A DNA stretch of 64,000 nucleotides from an uncultured Eubacteriales bacterium (GCA_902475855.1 CABSBF010000004.1:1-64000); one strand, 5' to 3'. Positions 1-8,633 are shown, numbered from the stretch's first letter. A program made the numbers and translations. Notes: generated by a model from the sequence alone, not told the origin.

Positions 1-512
1 CATAGCGCATCAGCTTCCGTAAGTCCTTGTCTTTTCGTTTTGCGTATTGCTTGAGCGCATCCTGAAAGGTCTGCATCTCGATCCCGTCCTTGCAGAAGCA
101 ATTAGCCGTGCGGCGATAAATATCGTCGTTGGAGGTCCGCAGGTACATAGCAGCGTAGTAGGCGTTGGTATCCCTGCGGCAGCGGTAGCCCTGCACGGCG
201 CACCGGTACTGCATTCAGCACTCACGCTGCTCGCAGCTCCAGAGGCTTCAGGGATAGTGCTTGATCAACAGGTTCCGTTGCGGGAACAAACGGCGTTCAT
301 GGGGAAAAGTTTCTAAGACCGCTTTACGGTAGCCGACCACACCGGCCTCGATGCGCTCGGCCAGCCACGGGCAGCAGGTTCGGGGGTCCGCAAAGTCGCA
401 GACTTTGTGACGACGGGGTGCCTCCCAGCTTCTTCACATACTCGGTACAGAGCTAGCAGCTCGCATCCTTGGGAGTGTATTTGAACGTGTTAATATACAC
501 GCGTGACTCCTT
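1..512 (-). pseudogene. Decayed gene remnant, mobile-element character
   Basis: Read on the minus strand, three protein-like blocks succeed each other. Block one begins near 500 (VYINTFKYTPKDASC, then a TAG, then LCTEYVKKLGG). A frameshift near 420 leads into block two (CDFADPRTCCPWLAERIEAG, through LLIKHYP), which ends in TGA at 250. The same frame resumes with SLWSC, meets another TGA just before 214, and runs open to the window edge (QYRCAVQGYRC, DTNAYYAAMYLRTSNDDIYR). A plausible Shine-Dalgarno (GGAAGGAG) lies just upstream of a GTG near 500. The blocks read as one Cys-containing protein broken by three stops and one frameshift. From memory similar sequences occur as hypothetical proteins in integrative elements, but I cannot name the family. 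The last block is cut by the window start, so its true end is unknown. Confidence 0.5.
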
Positions 513-527
513 CCGGGTATAATCATA

Positions 528-558
528 AGAGGCTCACCGGCTAAGTCGGTGAGCCTCT
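528..558 (-). terminator. Terminator hairpin after the opp operon
   Basis: A perfect 12-bp inverted repeat (AGAGGCTCACCG / CGGTGAGCCTCT) with a 7-base loop sits just past the last gene of the minus-strand opp operon. The U-tract on the minus strand is weak (TTATGATTATA). Confidence 0.6.
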
Positions 559-563
559 CTGCA

Positions 564-782
564 TCAATGGATAAACAGGAAATACGCTCCAAAAGCAATC
601 ACAAGCAGTACGACAATCGCAATTGGCAGGAAAACGAGCCACGCGGAAAGAATCATCGCCCACGTATCTTTTTTCTCAAGTGGTATTTTGTCCTTATCCT
701 CCGGGAGATGCTCCCGGTCGATTCTGTCGTTTTCTTCCTTTTGCAGCCGCATTGCACGGTCAACTTTTCGCTGAAACAGCAT
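564..782 (-). CDS. Small one-helix membrane protein at the end of the opp operon
   Basis: 72 residues. The first 40 are charged and hydrophilic (KVDRAMRLQKEENDRIDREH), followed by one long hydrophobic helix at about 43-70 that ends the protein, so a cytoplasmic tail with a C-terminal membrane anchor is likely. It starts 5 bases after the oppF stop. A GGAG eight bases before the ATG lies inside the end of oppF, which makes it the last gene of the operon, and the hairpin at 528-558 follows. I do not recognise the family. Its position suggests an accessory part of the transporter, but this is inference only. Confidence 0.7.
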   Translation of the reverse strand: MLFQRKVDRAMRLQKEENDRIDREHLPEDKDKIPLEKKDTWAMILSAWLVFLPIAIVVLLVIAFGAYFLFIH

Positions 783-787
783 GGAAC

Positions 788-2323
788 TTACTCCTTGATT
801 TTGAGCTTATGATGGCAGGCAACAAAGTGATTGGGACGCACCTCTTCCCATGCGGGGACGACCTGTGTGCAGATCTCCGTGCAATACTTGCAGCGCGTAT
901 GGAACTTGCAGCCCTTCGGCGGATTAACCGGACTGGGGATATCACCTTCCAGGATGGAAAGCTCTCTGCCACCGACGGTATCCGTAGTCGGAATTGCGTT
1001 CAAAAGCGCTTCGGTATATGGATGCACAGGATGCTGGAAAATCTCATCTGCCGCTGCCAACTCGACCATGGAGCCGAGATACATAACGCCAACGCGGTCG
1101 GAAATGTACTTGACAACACTCAGGTCATGCGTGATGAACATATAGGTCAGATTCTCGCGTTCCTTCAGGTCAAGCAACAGGTTGATGATCTGTGCCTGAA
1201 TGGAAACGTCCAGTGCGGAGACCGCTTCATCACAGACCACAAACTTCGGGTTGGTCGCCAGTGCGCGGGCAATGCCGATACGCTGGCGCTGGCCGCCGGA
1301 GAACTGGTGCGGGAAACGATGCAGGAAGTAAGGCGCCAGGCCACACTCATCCATCACTTTTAGAACCATTTCCTGCATGCGGGCGTCCTTTTTCTTGATC
1401 ATATTATGCGCCTGCATACCCTCGCTGATGATCTGTCCAACGCTCATGCGCGGATTCAGAGAGGAATAGGGATCCTGGAAAATAAGCTGCATATCACGGC
1501 GAAGACGGCGCATTTCATTGTAAGTCAGCCGGGCAAGGTCGATGCCGTCATCGCGGTAGGCTTCATATTTCTGGAACTCGGAATCAGAGGCATAGGGCTC
1601 ACGCATCTTCTGGATTTCATCGCTGATTTCGGAAAGCTGCTTATGGAGATCAGCAATCGCATCGTCGCACTCCTTCAGACGGCTTTGGGCGCGCTCAAGC
1701 TTTGCAGCATTCGGCGTCTTGCCTGCTTCCTTGGCAGTCTTGACTGCATATTCCGCATCATCAACATCAACTTGCAGGCTCTGACGCTTCTCTTCCAGCG
1801 CAGAAAGCTTCCGCGCGACGCCATATCCCTTACTGTAGATTGCAGTGATAGGAGTCAGATCCTCAACAACGATAAAACCGCCGATGATCTTGGTGATATC
1901 AAGCAGAGCGTCCTCCGCAAGCTTGCGTGCCGTGTCCAGTTCGGTATGCATGGCGTACTGCTCTTTTTCGGAAAGCTTTGCATAGTGGGCTTCCAGCTTG
2001 TCACGCTTTTCCACCAACTCTTTGAGCTTCATACGGCGTTTATTCAGGTGCTTGACCGTATCGGTAACATACTTCGGAGCAAGGTCATCCAGGGAACGGC
2101 CATAATACATCGTGCGGCCGTAGGTCTGATGATATAGCTGAAGAATGGTACGGCCGAGGGTGGACTTGCCGCAGCCGGACTCACCAACGAGGCCGAAGGT
2201 CTCACCCTCATAAATATCGAGGGTAATCCCGTCATTTGCCTTGACGAAGCGGCCCTTTTTCAGGGGGAAATACTGCTTCAGATTGCTGATGCGAAGCAGA
2301 ACCTTCTTATCTTTATTTTCCAT
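788..2323 (-). CDS. oppF: Peptide ABC transporter ATP-binding protein (OppF-like) with coiled-coil insertion
   Basis: ATPase subunit that would power peptide import together with OppD. Walker A is at 47-54 (GESGCGKS), the Q-loop region at about 281-288 (IFQDPYSS), the signature at 342-346 (SGGQR), Walker B at 361-366 (FVVCDE) and the switch His at 399 (THD). The C-terminal oligopeptide-transporter extension carries Cys residues (KGCKFHTRCKYCTEIC). At 511 residues it is much longer than the usual 310-340. The excess is a block at about 81-265 between Walker A and the Q-loop, rich in Lys, Glu, Leu and Ala with heptad-like spacing, so probably coiled coil. The ATG at 2323 was chosen over an upstream in-frame codon at 2377 because GGAGGAC precedes it; it overlaps the end of oppD by 11 bases. 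All nucleotide-binding motifs are intact, so the protein should be active. Confidence 0.9.
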   Translation of the reverse strand: MENKDKKVLLRISNLKQYFPLKKGRFVKANDGITLDIYEGETFGLVGESGCGKSTLGRTILQLYHQTYGRTMYYGRSLDDLAPKYVTDTVKHLNKRRMKLKELVEKRDKLEAHYAKLSEKEQYAMHTELDTARKLAEDALLDITKIIGGFIVVEDLTPITAIYSKGYGVARKLSALEEKRQSLQVDVDDAEYAVKTAKEAGKTPNAAKLERAQSRLKECDDAIADLHKQLSEISDEIQKMREPYASDSEFQKYEAYRDDGIDLARLTYNEMRRLRRDMQLIFQDPYSSLNPRMSVGQIISEGMQAHNMIKKKDARMQEMVLKVMDECGLAPYFLHRFPHQFSGGQRQRIGIARALATNPKFVVCDEAVSALDVSIQAQIINLLLDLKERENLTYMFITHDLSVVKYISDRVGVMYLGSMVELAAADEIFQHPVHPYTEALLNAIPTTDTVGGRELSILEGDIPSPVNPPKGCKFHTRCKYCTEICTQVVPAWEEVRPNHFVACHHKLKIKE

Positions 2324-3302
2324 TTCTGTCCTCCTTCTTCGGGTAGAAGCAGCGAATCTGCTGAGTATCGGACACATGGATCAGTTCCGGCTCTTCCTCC
2401 TTGCAGCGTTCCGTAGCATACTTGCAGCGCGGGGCGAACTTGCATCCCTTGGGAAGATTCAGCGGATGCGGAACGGCACCCGGAATTGCTTCCAGTCTGG
2501 TATTGCTGGGAGTATCCAAACGAGGAATGGAAAGCATCAGGCCCTCCGTATAGGGATGAGAATATTCACAGCTGTGGAAAATCGTCTCCGCAGGAGCGTA
2601 TTCCACGACCTGGCCACAGTACATGACAGCAACGTTATCCGCCATCTGGTTGATAACGCCAAGGTCATGCGTGATGAACAGCACGGCAGTGCCATTCTTT
2701 TCGCGCAGCTCGTTCATAAGCTTGAGAATCTGCGCCTGAATAGTCACGTCAAGTGCAGTGGTCGGCTCATCGGCGATCAGGAGTTTCGGCTTGCAGGCCA
2801 GCGCCATGGCAATCATGACGCGCTGCCGCATGCCGCCGGAGAGCTGGTGCGGATATTGCTTTGCAACGACCTCAGGATTCGGAATCTTGACGTCAGAAAG
2901 CAGCTCAACTGCCTTCTTTGCAGCTTCGCGTTTTCTCATACCCTGATGGATCATCAGGGGCTCTGAAATCTGGCGGCTGACCGTGAACACGGGGTTCAGG
3001 CTGGTCATCGGCTCCTGGAAGATCACGGAAATCTCATTACCGCGGATCTTGTACATTTCGTTCATGGAGAGCTTGGTCAGGTCAATGCCGTCAAAGAGAA
3101 TTTCACCGGAATCAATATAGCCGTTGCCGTCGAGCAGACGAAGGATGCTCATAGCCGAAACGCTCTTGCCGGAGCCGGATTCGCCGACAACGCCAAGAAC
3201 CTGGCCGGCTTCGAGAGAATAGCTGACGCCATTGACGGCCTTAACGGTACCACGCTTGGTCTCGAAGAAGGTTTTCAGATTTTTCAATTCAAGTAATGCC
3301 AT
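2313..3302 (-). CDS. oppD: Peptide ABC transporter ATP-binding protein (OppD-like)
   Basis: 329 residues, normal length for OppD/DppD. Walker A is GESGSGKS at about 40-47, the Q-loop IFQEPMTSLNP at about 95-105, the signature LSGGMRQR at about 153-160 and Walker B LLIADEPTTALD at about 174-185, followed by the THDLGV switch. The C-terminal oligopeptide extension has the Cys-rich segment KGCKFAPRCKYATERC. It would pair with OppF as the cytoplasmic motor for the OppB/OppC pore. Its ATG has a strong site (AAGGAGGGG) and starts 12 bases after oppC. Unlike OppF it carries no insertion. Whether the substrate is peptide or another solute cannot be told from this subunit. Confidence 0.93.
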   Translation of the reverse strand: MALLELKNLKTFFETKRGTVKAVNGVSYSLEAGQVLGVVGESGSGKSVSAMSILRLLDGNGYIDSGEILFDGIDLTKLSMNEMYKIRGNEISVIFQEPMTSLNPVFTVSRQISEPLMIHQGMRKREAAKKAVELLSDVKIPNPEVVAKQYPHQLSGGMRQRVMIAMALACKPKLLIADEPTTALDVTIQAQILKLMNELREKNGTAVLFITHDLGVINQMADNVAVMYCGQVVEYAPAETIFHSCEYSHPYTEGLMLSIPRLDTPSNTRLEAIPGAVPHPLNLPKGCKFAPRCKYATERCKEEEPELIHVSDTQQIRCFYPKKEDRNGK

Positions 3303-3314
3303 TAAAACCCCTCC

Positions 3315-5144
3315 TTACCGTTCCGCCGACTTGGGATCGACCGCATCACGCAGTGCATCACCAATCAGGTTGATGCAGATAGTGCAGATGCCGAAGATCG
3401 CTGCCGGGAAGACCCAGCGCCACCAGTACTGCTGGATAACGATGGAATTGTTCGCGCCGGTGAGCATATTGCCCCATGTCGGCGTCGGTTCTGCGATACC
3501 GAAGCCCATGTAGGAAAGGCTGGACTCGGTGAGCATGCAGGTTGCAAAGCTCAGGGTCGCATTGACCAGAATCAGGCTCATAACATTGGGGATGATGTGG
3601 CGGAAGATGATGCTCTTCTCACGAACGCCCAAAGCCTGCGCAGCAGTGACATACTCCTGCTCGCGCTGGGAGAAGATCTGCGCACGGATCAGGTGGCAGA
3701 TTCCCGGCCAGGACAGAACGCCAAGCACGACCATGATGAGGTACATACGCTGTTCGACCGAGATGCGCGTGCCGATGATCGCAGAAAGGATCATGGCGAA
3801 GGGCAGGAACGGCAGACCGCCGACCACCTCGGAAATACGCATGATGATATTGTCCACCCAGCCGCCGAAGTAGCCGGCCAGACCACCGAGGATGATACCA
3901 ATGATCAGCTCGATGATAACGGAGATCGCGCCGACGGTCATAGTGACCTTGCCGCCGTTGATCATACGGTTGAGGACATCGCGGCCCAGAGCATCAGTGC
4001 CGCAGAAGTAACCGTCCAGACCCCATGTCTCGACCTCGCCGGTCGTAGTGATGGCATAGTTCTGATAGAAACCGGCATAGACGGTTTCAATTTCATTGTC
4101 ATTGACGGATGCGGGAACATCAGCCTGGCCATGCGTGTTATCGCCCCAGGAAATGACCTCGCCGTCGTCCATAAGCGCAGTGAAGTGATAGCGGCCGCCA
4201 TAGAGCTCGACGGGCTTGCTCTCAAATTCGGGCACATTGCCCTCGCCGTTTGTAGCGTTGCCCCAGACAACGACCGTGCCGTCTTCCTTCACAGCGGCAA
4301 CGGCATTGCTGGAGGCCGCAATATCGACCACGCCGGAAGAGAGGCCTTCCGGAATGTGAACAAGAGCGTTGTCCTTCTGGAAGCCGGCGTAGACAACAGC
4401 GCCGTCCTTCGTCAGGGCAACATACGCGCGGGTCGTCAGCGCGACCTTTTCAATGTTGCCCTGGTATTCCTTCTGCACCTTGATATCCGCCACGTTGCCA
4501 TTGCCCCAAAGGTACAGATGACCGTCCTCGGTAACGGCAGCGGAGAACTGGTTGCTGGCCTCGATCTGCTTGATTCCAAGATCCTTGCCGTATGCCGTAG
4601 CCATGGCAATATCGTTGGGAAGCTTGTCCTGATTCAGGCGCGTGTTGCCCCAGACGTAAACGGCGCCCTTATCGTCCAGTGCGACGATATGATCGTAGCC
4701 TGCTGCGACATTGACGATCTTGGTATTCTGGACTTCCTCCGGAACATTCTTCAAGTCGATGGAGTTCGTAAACTTCGTATAGCCCCAGGTATAGACCTTG
4801 CCGTCGGTGTCGACGCCGACGCCGTAGGTCGTGCCGGGAGAGATGTCAGCGACCTTTCCGCGCAGGCCCTTGGGAATGGACATCATGTTCTTTCCGGGGG
4901 GGACATTGAGCTGGGTATTGTCCTGATAGGACAGATCAAGCTGAGAGAAATAGGGGCCGACCATAACAAAGATAAAGATAATGATAAATACGATCAGGCC
5001 GATCATGCCGAGAGGGTTATGCAGGAAGTTCTTTGCAATCAGGCGGCCGGGGCTCTGAAGCTGCTCTTCCTTCATAAAATCGCGCTCTTTGTTGCGGTTG
5101 CCAAAGAGTCTTGTAAAGAGGCCGGGTTTTTTCTTCTTATTCAT
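3315..5144 (-). CDS. oppC: Peptide ABC transporter permease (OppC-like) with RCC1-type beta-propeller insertion
   Basis: 609 residues against the usual 290-350. The N-terminal cytoplasmic part (about 1-40) and first membrane helix (about 46-65) are those of OppC. The extracellular loop before the conserved GTDALGRDV motif (about 382-390) is replaced by some 280 residues with seven regularly spaced repeats: DGKVYTWG, KGAVYVWG, DGHLYLWG, DGAVVYAG, DGTVVVWG, DGEVISWG, TGEVETWG, 39-48 residues apart. Together with segments like VNVAAGYDHIVAL these are RCC1/alpha-tubulin-suppressor-type blades, giving one seven-bladed propeller (bases 4017-4862). The remaining helices and the EAA loop (EYVTAAQALGV, about 497-507) that docks the ATPases are intact. 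An ATG at 5144, seven bases after AGGAGG, is preferred to an in-frame TTG at 5150. The propeller is expected on the outer face, where it could touch the binding protein or substrate; its function is inferred only. Confidence 0.93.
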   Translation of the reverse strand: MNKKKKPGLFTRLFGNRNKERDFMKEEQLQSPGRLIAKNFLHNPLGMIGLIVFIIIFIFVMVGPYFSQLDLSYQDNTQLNVPPGKNMMSIPKGLRGKVADISPGTTYGVGVDTDGKVYTWGYTKFTNSIDLKNVPEEVQNTKIVNVAAGYDHIVALDDKGAVYVWGNTRLNQDKLPNDIAMATAYGKDLGIKQIEASNQFSAAVTEDGHLYLWGNGNVADIKVQKEYQGNIEKVALTTRAYVALTKDGAVVYAGFQKDNALVHIPEGLSSGVVDIAASSNAVAAVKEDGTVVVWGNATNGEGNVPEFESKPVELYGGRYHFTALMDDGEVISWGDNTHGQADVPASVNDNEIETVYAGFYQNYAITTTGEVETWGLDGYFCGTDALGRDVLNRMINGGKVTMTVGAISVIIELIIGIILGGLAGYFGGWVDNIIMRISEVVGGLPFLPFAMILSAIIGTRISVEQRMYLIMVVLGVLSWPGICHLIRAQIFSQREQEYVTAAQALGVREKSIIFRHIIPNVMSLILVNATLSFATCMLTESSLSYMGFGIAEPTPTWGNMLTGANNSIVIQQYWWRWVFPAAIFGICTICINLIGDALRDAVDPKSAER

Positions 5145-5156
5145 TTCCAAACCTCC

Positions 5157-6173
5157 TTACTTATCAACGCGGACACGCGGGTCAACAAGGCCATAGCTCA
5201 GGTCGGTAATGAGCTGGCCGATCAGGGCAATCAAAACGTAGAACATCTGGATTGCCAGTGCGAGCTCAAAGTCGTTATTGAGCAGGCCCTGATAGTAGAG
5301 CTGACCCATGCCGTTCAGTGCAAACATCTGCTCGATGATCAGAGAGCCGGAGAAGATGCTGATGAACCAGCCAATCAGAACCGTGATGACCGGCAGAAGC
5401 GCGTTTCTCCACGCATGGGAATAGACAACCACCTTTTCCCGCAGGCCCTTGGCGCGTGCGGTACGGATGCAGTCCATGCCCAGAGCCTCGATCATGGCCG
5501 CGCGGACATATCTGGTCATGCCGCCAAGAGAGCCGACCGTCATAACCAGGACAGGCAAAGTCATATAATAGACCTTGTCAATAAAGGCGCGGAAGCCCGT
5601 AAAGTTATTGCCCGGTGTCCCCATGCCAAAGACCGGCAGCCACCCAAGAACGACGGCGAACAGCCAGATAAAGACAAGGGCAATAATATATACCGGGATA
5701 GAATAACCGACGATGGAGACGACCTGCACAACCTTATCGGTTACACCTCTCTTATGGACGGCGCAGTAAATGCCGAGCGGGATGGTGATGGCAAGCGCAA
5801 CAATGGTCGAAAAAATATTGATATAAATCGTGTTGAGCATACGTGACGGCAACACTTCGATTACATTCTTCTTGTAAATCTGAGAATAGCCGAAGTTGCC
5901 CTGAAGCATGCCGTTAAACGCGCCGTTCACATCCGGGTACAAACCCATCCAGCGCAAATAACGGACGATCAGAGGGTCATTCAAGCCCATTTGCTCACGC
6001 AGCATCTGATATCGCTGCTCATACTCGGCAGGCTTCAGCGTCGTCTTAAGTGGCTCAAGCTGGGCGCGCGCCGGGTCGGTAGGGATCAGGTTGTAGATGG
6101 AATACATCAGCAGCGAAACAAGCAGAAACACGATAACCATGTAAAGCAGTCGCTTAAATACGTATTTGGTCAT
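5157..6173 (-). CDS. oppB: Peptide ABC transporter permease (OppB-like)
   Basis: 338 residues with the standard OppB layout: an N-terminal helix (YVFKRLLYMVIVFLLVSLLM), an extracellular segment with LREQMGLNDPLIVRYLRWM, then five more helices and the EAA loop (IRTARAKGLREKVVVYSHA) near 215-235. It ends with LVDPRVRVDK, typical of the family. It forms half of the membrane channel with OppC. GGAGGGT lies two bases before an ATG at 6179 and eight before a second ATG at 6173; the second spacing is better, so 6173 is given as the start. No unusual insertion is seen. Gap to oppC is 12 bases. Confidence 0.92.
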   Translation of the reverse strand: MTKYVFKRLLYMVIVFLLVSLLMYSIYNLIPTDPARAQLEPLKTTLKPAEYEQRYQMLREQMGLNDPLIVRYLRWMGLYPDVNGAFNGMLQGNFGYSQIYKKNVIEVLPSRMLNTIYINIFSTIVALAITIPLGIYCAVHKRGVTDKVVQVVSIVGYSIPVYIIALVFIWLFAVVLGWLPVFGMGTPGNNFTGFRAFIDKVYYMTLPVLVMTVGSLGGMTRYVRAAMIEALGMDCIRTARAKGLREKVVVYSHAWRNALLPVITVLIGWFISIFSGSLIIEQMFALNGMGQLYYQGLLNNDFELALAIQMFYVLIALIGQLITDLSYGLVDPRVRVDK

Positions 6174-6218
6174 CCGCATACCCTCCTTTTCTATTAGTAT
6201 CTTATAAAATAATGTATC

Positions 6219-6240
6219 AAAAAACCCCGGTGCGGGGTTA
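6219..6240 (-). terminator. Intra-operon terminator between oppA and oppB
   Basis: On the minus strand AACCCCG-CAC-CGGGGTT is followed by a run of T. It lies just upstream of the oppB ribosome binding site and downstream of oppA, so it could lower permease transcription relative to the binding protein. Confidence 0.65.
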
Positions 6241-6302
6241 AGATTTTCGAGTTTAATTTGCTACACTGAATCGGAAAAGAAACGTAAAATAAGATGTCGC
6301 AA

Positions 6303-6330
6303 GCGACGGGGCGGACTGCCGCCCCGTCGC
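6303..6330 (-). terminator. Strong hairpin just after oppA
   Basis: A perfect 12-bp stem (GCGACGGGGCGG / CCGCCCCGTCGC) with a 4-base loop begins 23 bases past the oppA stop. No clean U-run follows on the minus strand, so it may act as partial terminator or as 3'-end stabiliser of oppA mRNA. Confidence 0.6.
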
Positions 6331-6353
6331 TGGATTTTAGGGGAAGATCGCTA

Positions 6354-8318
6354 TTATTCTGCGTTCTCGATGGAAGCGTACAGAATAGCCTTCTGGAAGT
6401 CCCACATGCTGGACTCGTTGTAGTTCTTCAGCCAGGACGGGAAGAAGGTGTGGTAGTCGTTGCAGTACAGAGGAATTTCGGGGAGAACCTCGTTCCAACG
6501 GATGATGAACTTCTGGAAGTAATCCAGGAAGCCTGCGTCATCACCAGGTGCAACCTTGTAGACCATGTCCATAGACAGATCGTCGAGTTCCTTGTCGTAG
6601 ATGTAGTTCTGGTTGAAGCCCATCTTGACATACTTGGATTCGGGATCGGAATTGAACTGGAAGGAATAGTCATAGACTTCGGCAAAGCCCGTAGCCAGGT
6701 TGAACATGCCGTAGGTGAAAACGCCGTACTGATCGCCGACAGTGGTGTCGCGGTAGACCCAGTTCAGCAGTTCGGAGAACGCCATAACGTTCTGCTCGAT
6801 GACCATACCTGCATCTGCAGTCTGCTTGCCGTTGGTGAGCATGGTAGCCAGCAGGGTGGAAACGGGGTTGTTCTCGGAAGAAGCCCACATGATGTGCAGC
6901 GGCATCAGGATGCGGCCGTCAGCCAGCTTAACGTTCAGAGCATAGTCGCCTGCCTGCTCAGCAGTGACTTCCTTATAGCGGACGCCGGTGCCGGAGTAGG
7001 GAGTTCCGTCAGCGTTGAGGGTCCAGCCGTCAGCCTCGAGGATCTCGACAGCCTTGGTGGGGTTGTAAGAGTAAGTGTTCAGCTTCTCATTGAAGAGCTC
7101 TTCGGATTCTTCATACATCCACTGAGCGGTGGAGTACGGGCCATGAACGACGGAGCCGTAGCCGCCGGTGAAGGTGTGGGTGAACTCTTCGCGGTCAAGC
7201 AGGTAAGCAACAGCCTGGCGGACAGCCTGGAACTGCGTGGGGCCGCCGTCGCACTGGAACACGATCTTGCCGTAGCCGTTACGGGTGTAGTGGCAGTAGT
7301 TATACTTACCGTCGTTGGTCAGCTCAAGAGCGGCGTTGATCTGGTCGCCGTCGGAAAGCTGGGACAGGAAGGTGATCTCACCGGTGGAGAAAGCGTCCAT
7401 CTTGGAATCGTCTTCAGACTTGACAATAACGATGGTCTTGATGGAAGGCTTCTGGCCTTCGAAGTTACCTGCGTAGTTGGGGTTGATCTCGAGGGTAGCG
7501 GTCAGAGCGCCGGTATCAATGTTCTTGATGACATACGGGCCGGCAGTGACACGGTTCTCATAGACATAACGAGAAGCCTTGACTTCCTCAGCCTTCAGCT
7601 CGCCGCCGTCCAGGTATACGCCTTCGCCGTCGTCCTTAACCGTCAGAGCAGCGGAGCTGTACATCGGCAGGTAGAGGGGGGACAGGGAAGCGTAGGTCAG
7701 GCCGTAGTAGTACTCGGCGTACTCTTCCGTGATGGAGATGGAGTAGGTGTACTCGTCGAGCAGGCGGATGCCGGAGATAACCTTGGACTCGCCGGACTGG
7801 TACTCAACAGCACCGACGACGGAGTCAGCAGAAATCGTAGCGCCGGCTTCCAGCGTTGCGGGAGCGTATTCAACCAGAGTATAAGCAACATAGTCAGCAG
7901 CAGTGATCGGAGTGCCGTCGCTGTAGGTCAGGCCCTGCTTGATCTTAACGGTGTAAGTAGCGGTCTTGTCTTCGTTCTCGACATTCGTAACGCTTTCGCA
8001 AACGGTGTTGTTCGTCAGCATCTGGCCGAACTGATCAAAAACGATAACGTCGTAGTCGTTGGTCAGGTCACGAATCAGCTTATCGGTGGCGTTGTTGGTC
8101 CACCATGCGTTGCCAAGGTCACCGGAGAGCTCGGTGTCGCTGCCGTAGATAACCTTGCTTTCGTGCTTCTCGGTATTCTCGGAAGAGGGAGTATCGGAAG
8201 CGTCAGAGTTGCTGGGATCTGTAGGCTCGTTGGGGGTGTTCTTGCAGCCTGCGAACATGACGGTGATCATGGCCAGAACAAGAAGCAGAGCAAAGAGCTT
8301 TGTCAGATTCTTCTTCAT
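6354..8318 (-). CDS. oppA: Peptide ABC transporter substrate-binding lipoprotein
   Basis: 654 residues. The N-terminus is a lipoprotein signal (MKKNLTKLFALLLVLAMITV, then FAGC), so the mature protein starts at Cys 25 or so, followed by a Ser/Asp/Thr/Glu linker. The body is a family 5 extracellular solute-binding protein: YTVKIKQGLTYSDGTPITAAD is the usual domain signature near 120-140, and IVFQCDGGPTQFQAVRQAVA the usual later block. It is somewhat longer than common OppA (530-600). AGGAGG is suitably placed before the ATG. First gene of the operon, read from the promoter at 8444-8472; two hairpins follow it. The neighbouring permease carries a propeller on the same side of the membrane, so the two may meet. 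Confidence 0.93.
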   Translation of the reverse strand: MKKNLTKLFALLLVLAMITVMFAGCKNTPNEPTDPSNSDASDTPSSENTEKHESKVIYGSDTELSGDLGNAWWTNNATDKLIRDLTNDYDVIVFDQFGQMLTNNTVCESVTNVENEDKTATYTVKIKQGLTYSDGTPITAADYVAYTLVEYAPATLEAGATISADSVVGAVEYQSGESKVISGIRLLDEYTYSISITEEYAEYYYGLTYASLSPLYLPMYSSAALTVKDDGEGVYLDGGELKAEEVKASRYVYENRVTAGPYVIKNIDTGALTATLEINPNYAGNFEGQKPSIKTIVIVKSEDDSKMDAFSTGEITFLSQLSDGDQINAALELTNDGKYNYCHYTRNGYGKIVFQCDGGPTQFQAVRQAVAYLLDREEFTHTFTGGYGSVVHGPYSTAQWMYEESEELFNEKLNTYSYNPTKAVEILEADGWTLNADGTPYSGTGVRYKEVTAEQAGDYALNVKLADGRILMPLHIMWASSENNPVSTLLATMLTNGKQTADAGMVIEQNVMAFSELLNWVYRDTTVGDQYGVFTYGMFNLATGFAEVYDYSFQFNSDPESKYVKMGFNQNYIYDKELDDLSMDMVYKVAPGDDAGFLDYFQKFIIRWNEVLPEIPLYCNDYHTFFPSWLKNYNESSMWDFQKAILYASIENAE

Positions 8319-8443
8319 TTCTTTTCCTCCTACATAATTTTATAATTCACTGTGTTGCCACAGAAAATTATCGGGAATAAAAATTTTTGTACACCCTTGG
8401 CGGACACTCGTTGATGCAAGAAATACATTCATGATTTGTTAAT

Positions 8444-8472
8444 ACTATAGCACATTTGGTTGTGAGAATCAA
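8444..8472 (-). promoter_or_regulatory. Sigma-A promoter of the opp operon
   Basis: On the minus strand TTGATT (8472-8467) and TATAGT (8449-8444) are separated by 17 bases, with a TGC extended -10. This gives an oppA leader of about 120 bases. No riboswitch fold was recognised in the leader or in the rest of the 8319-8691 gap. Confidence 0.7.
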
Positions 8473-8633
8473 CTAAAAAATGATTTTTTTTGCGCTTTTC
8501 GCAACTTCCGTGAATTTTTATAGCAAGCCGCCGTCTCAAGGCATTATTTTCATTGAAAATTCACAAGTCACTGCTTTGGCGGGACATCTCATATGCCGTC
8601 CGCCGCTGGGCAACGACACCACAGAATGTGATT

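Noticed and set aside
3597..5846. Long plus-strand open frame (about 749 codons) opposite oppC and oppB
   Set aside because: Antisense to the permease genes, low-complexity Asp/His/Gln-rich product, no start signal.
6294..8345. Plus-strand open frame of about 680 codons opposite oppA
   Set aside because: Antisense shadow; starts inside the post-oppA hairpin.
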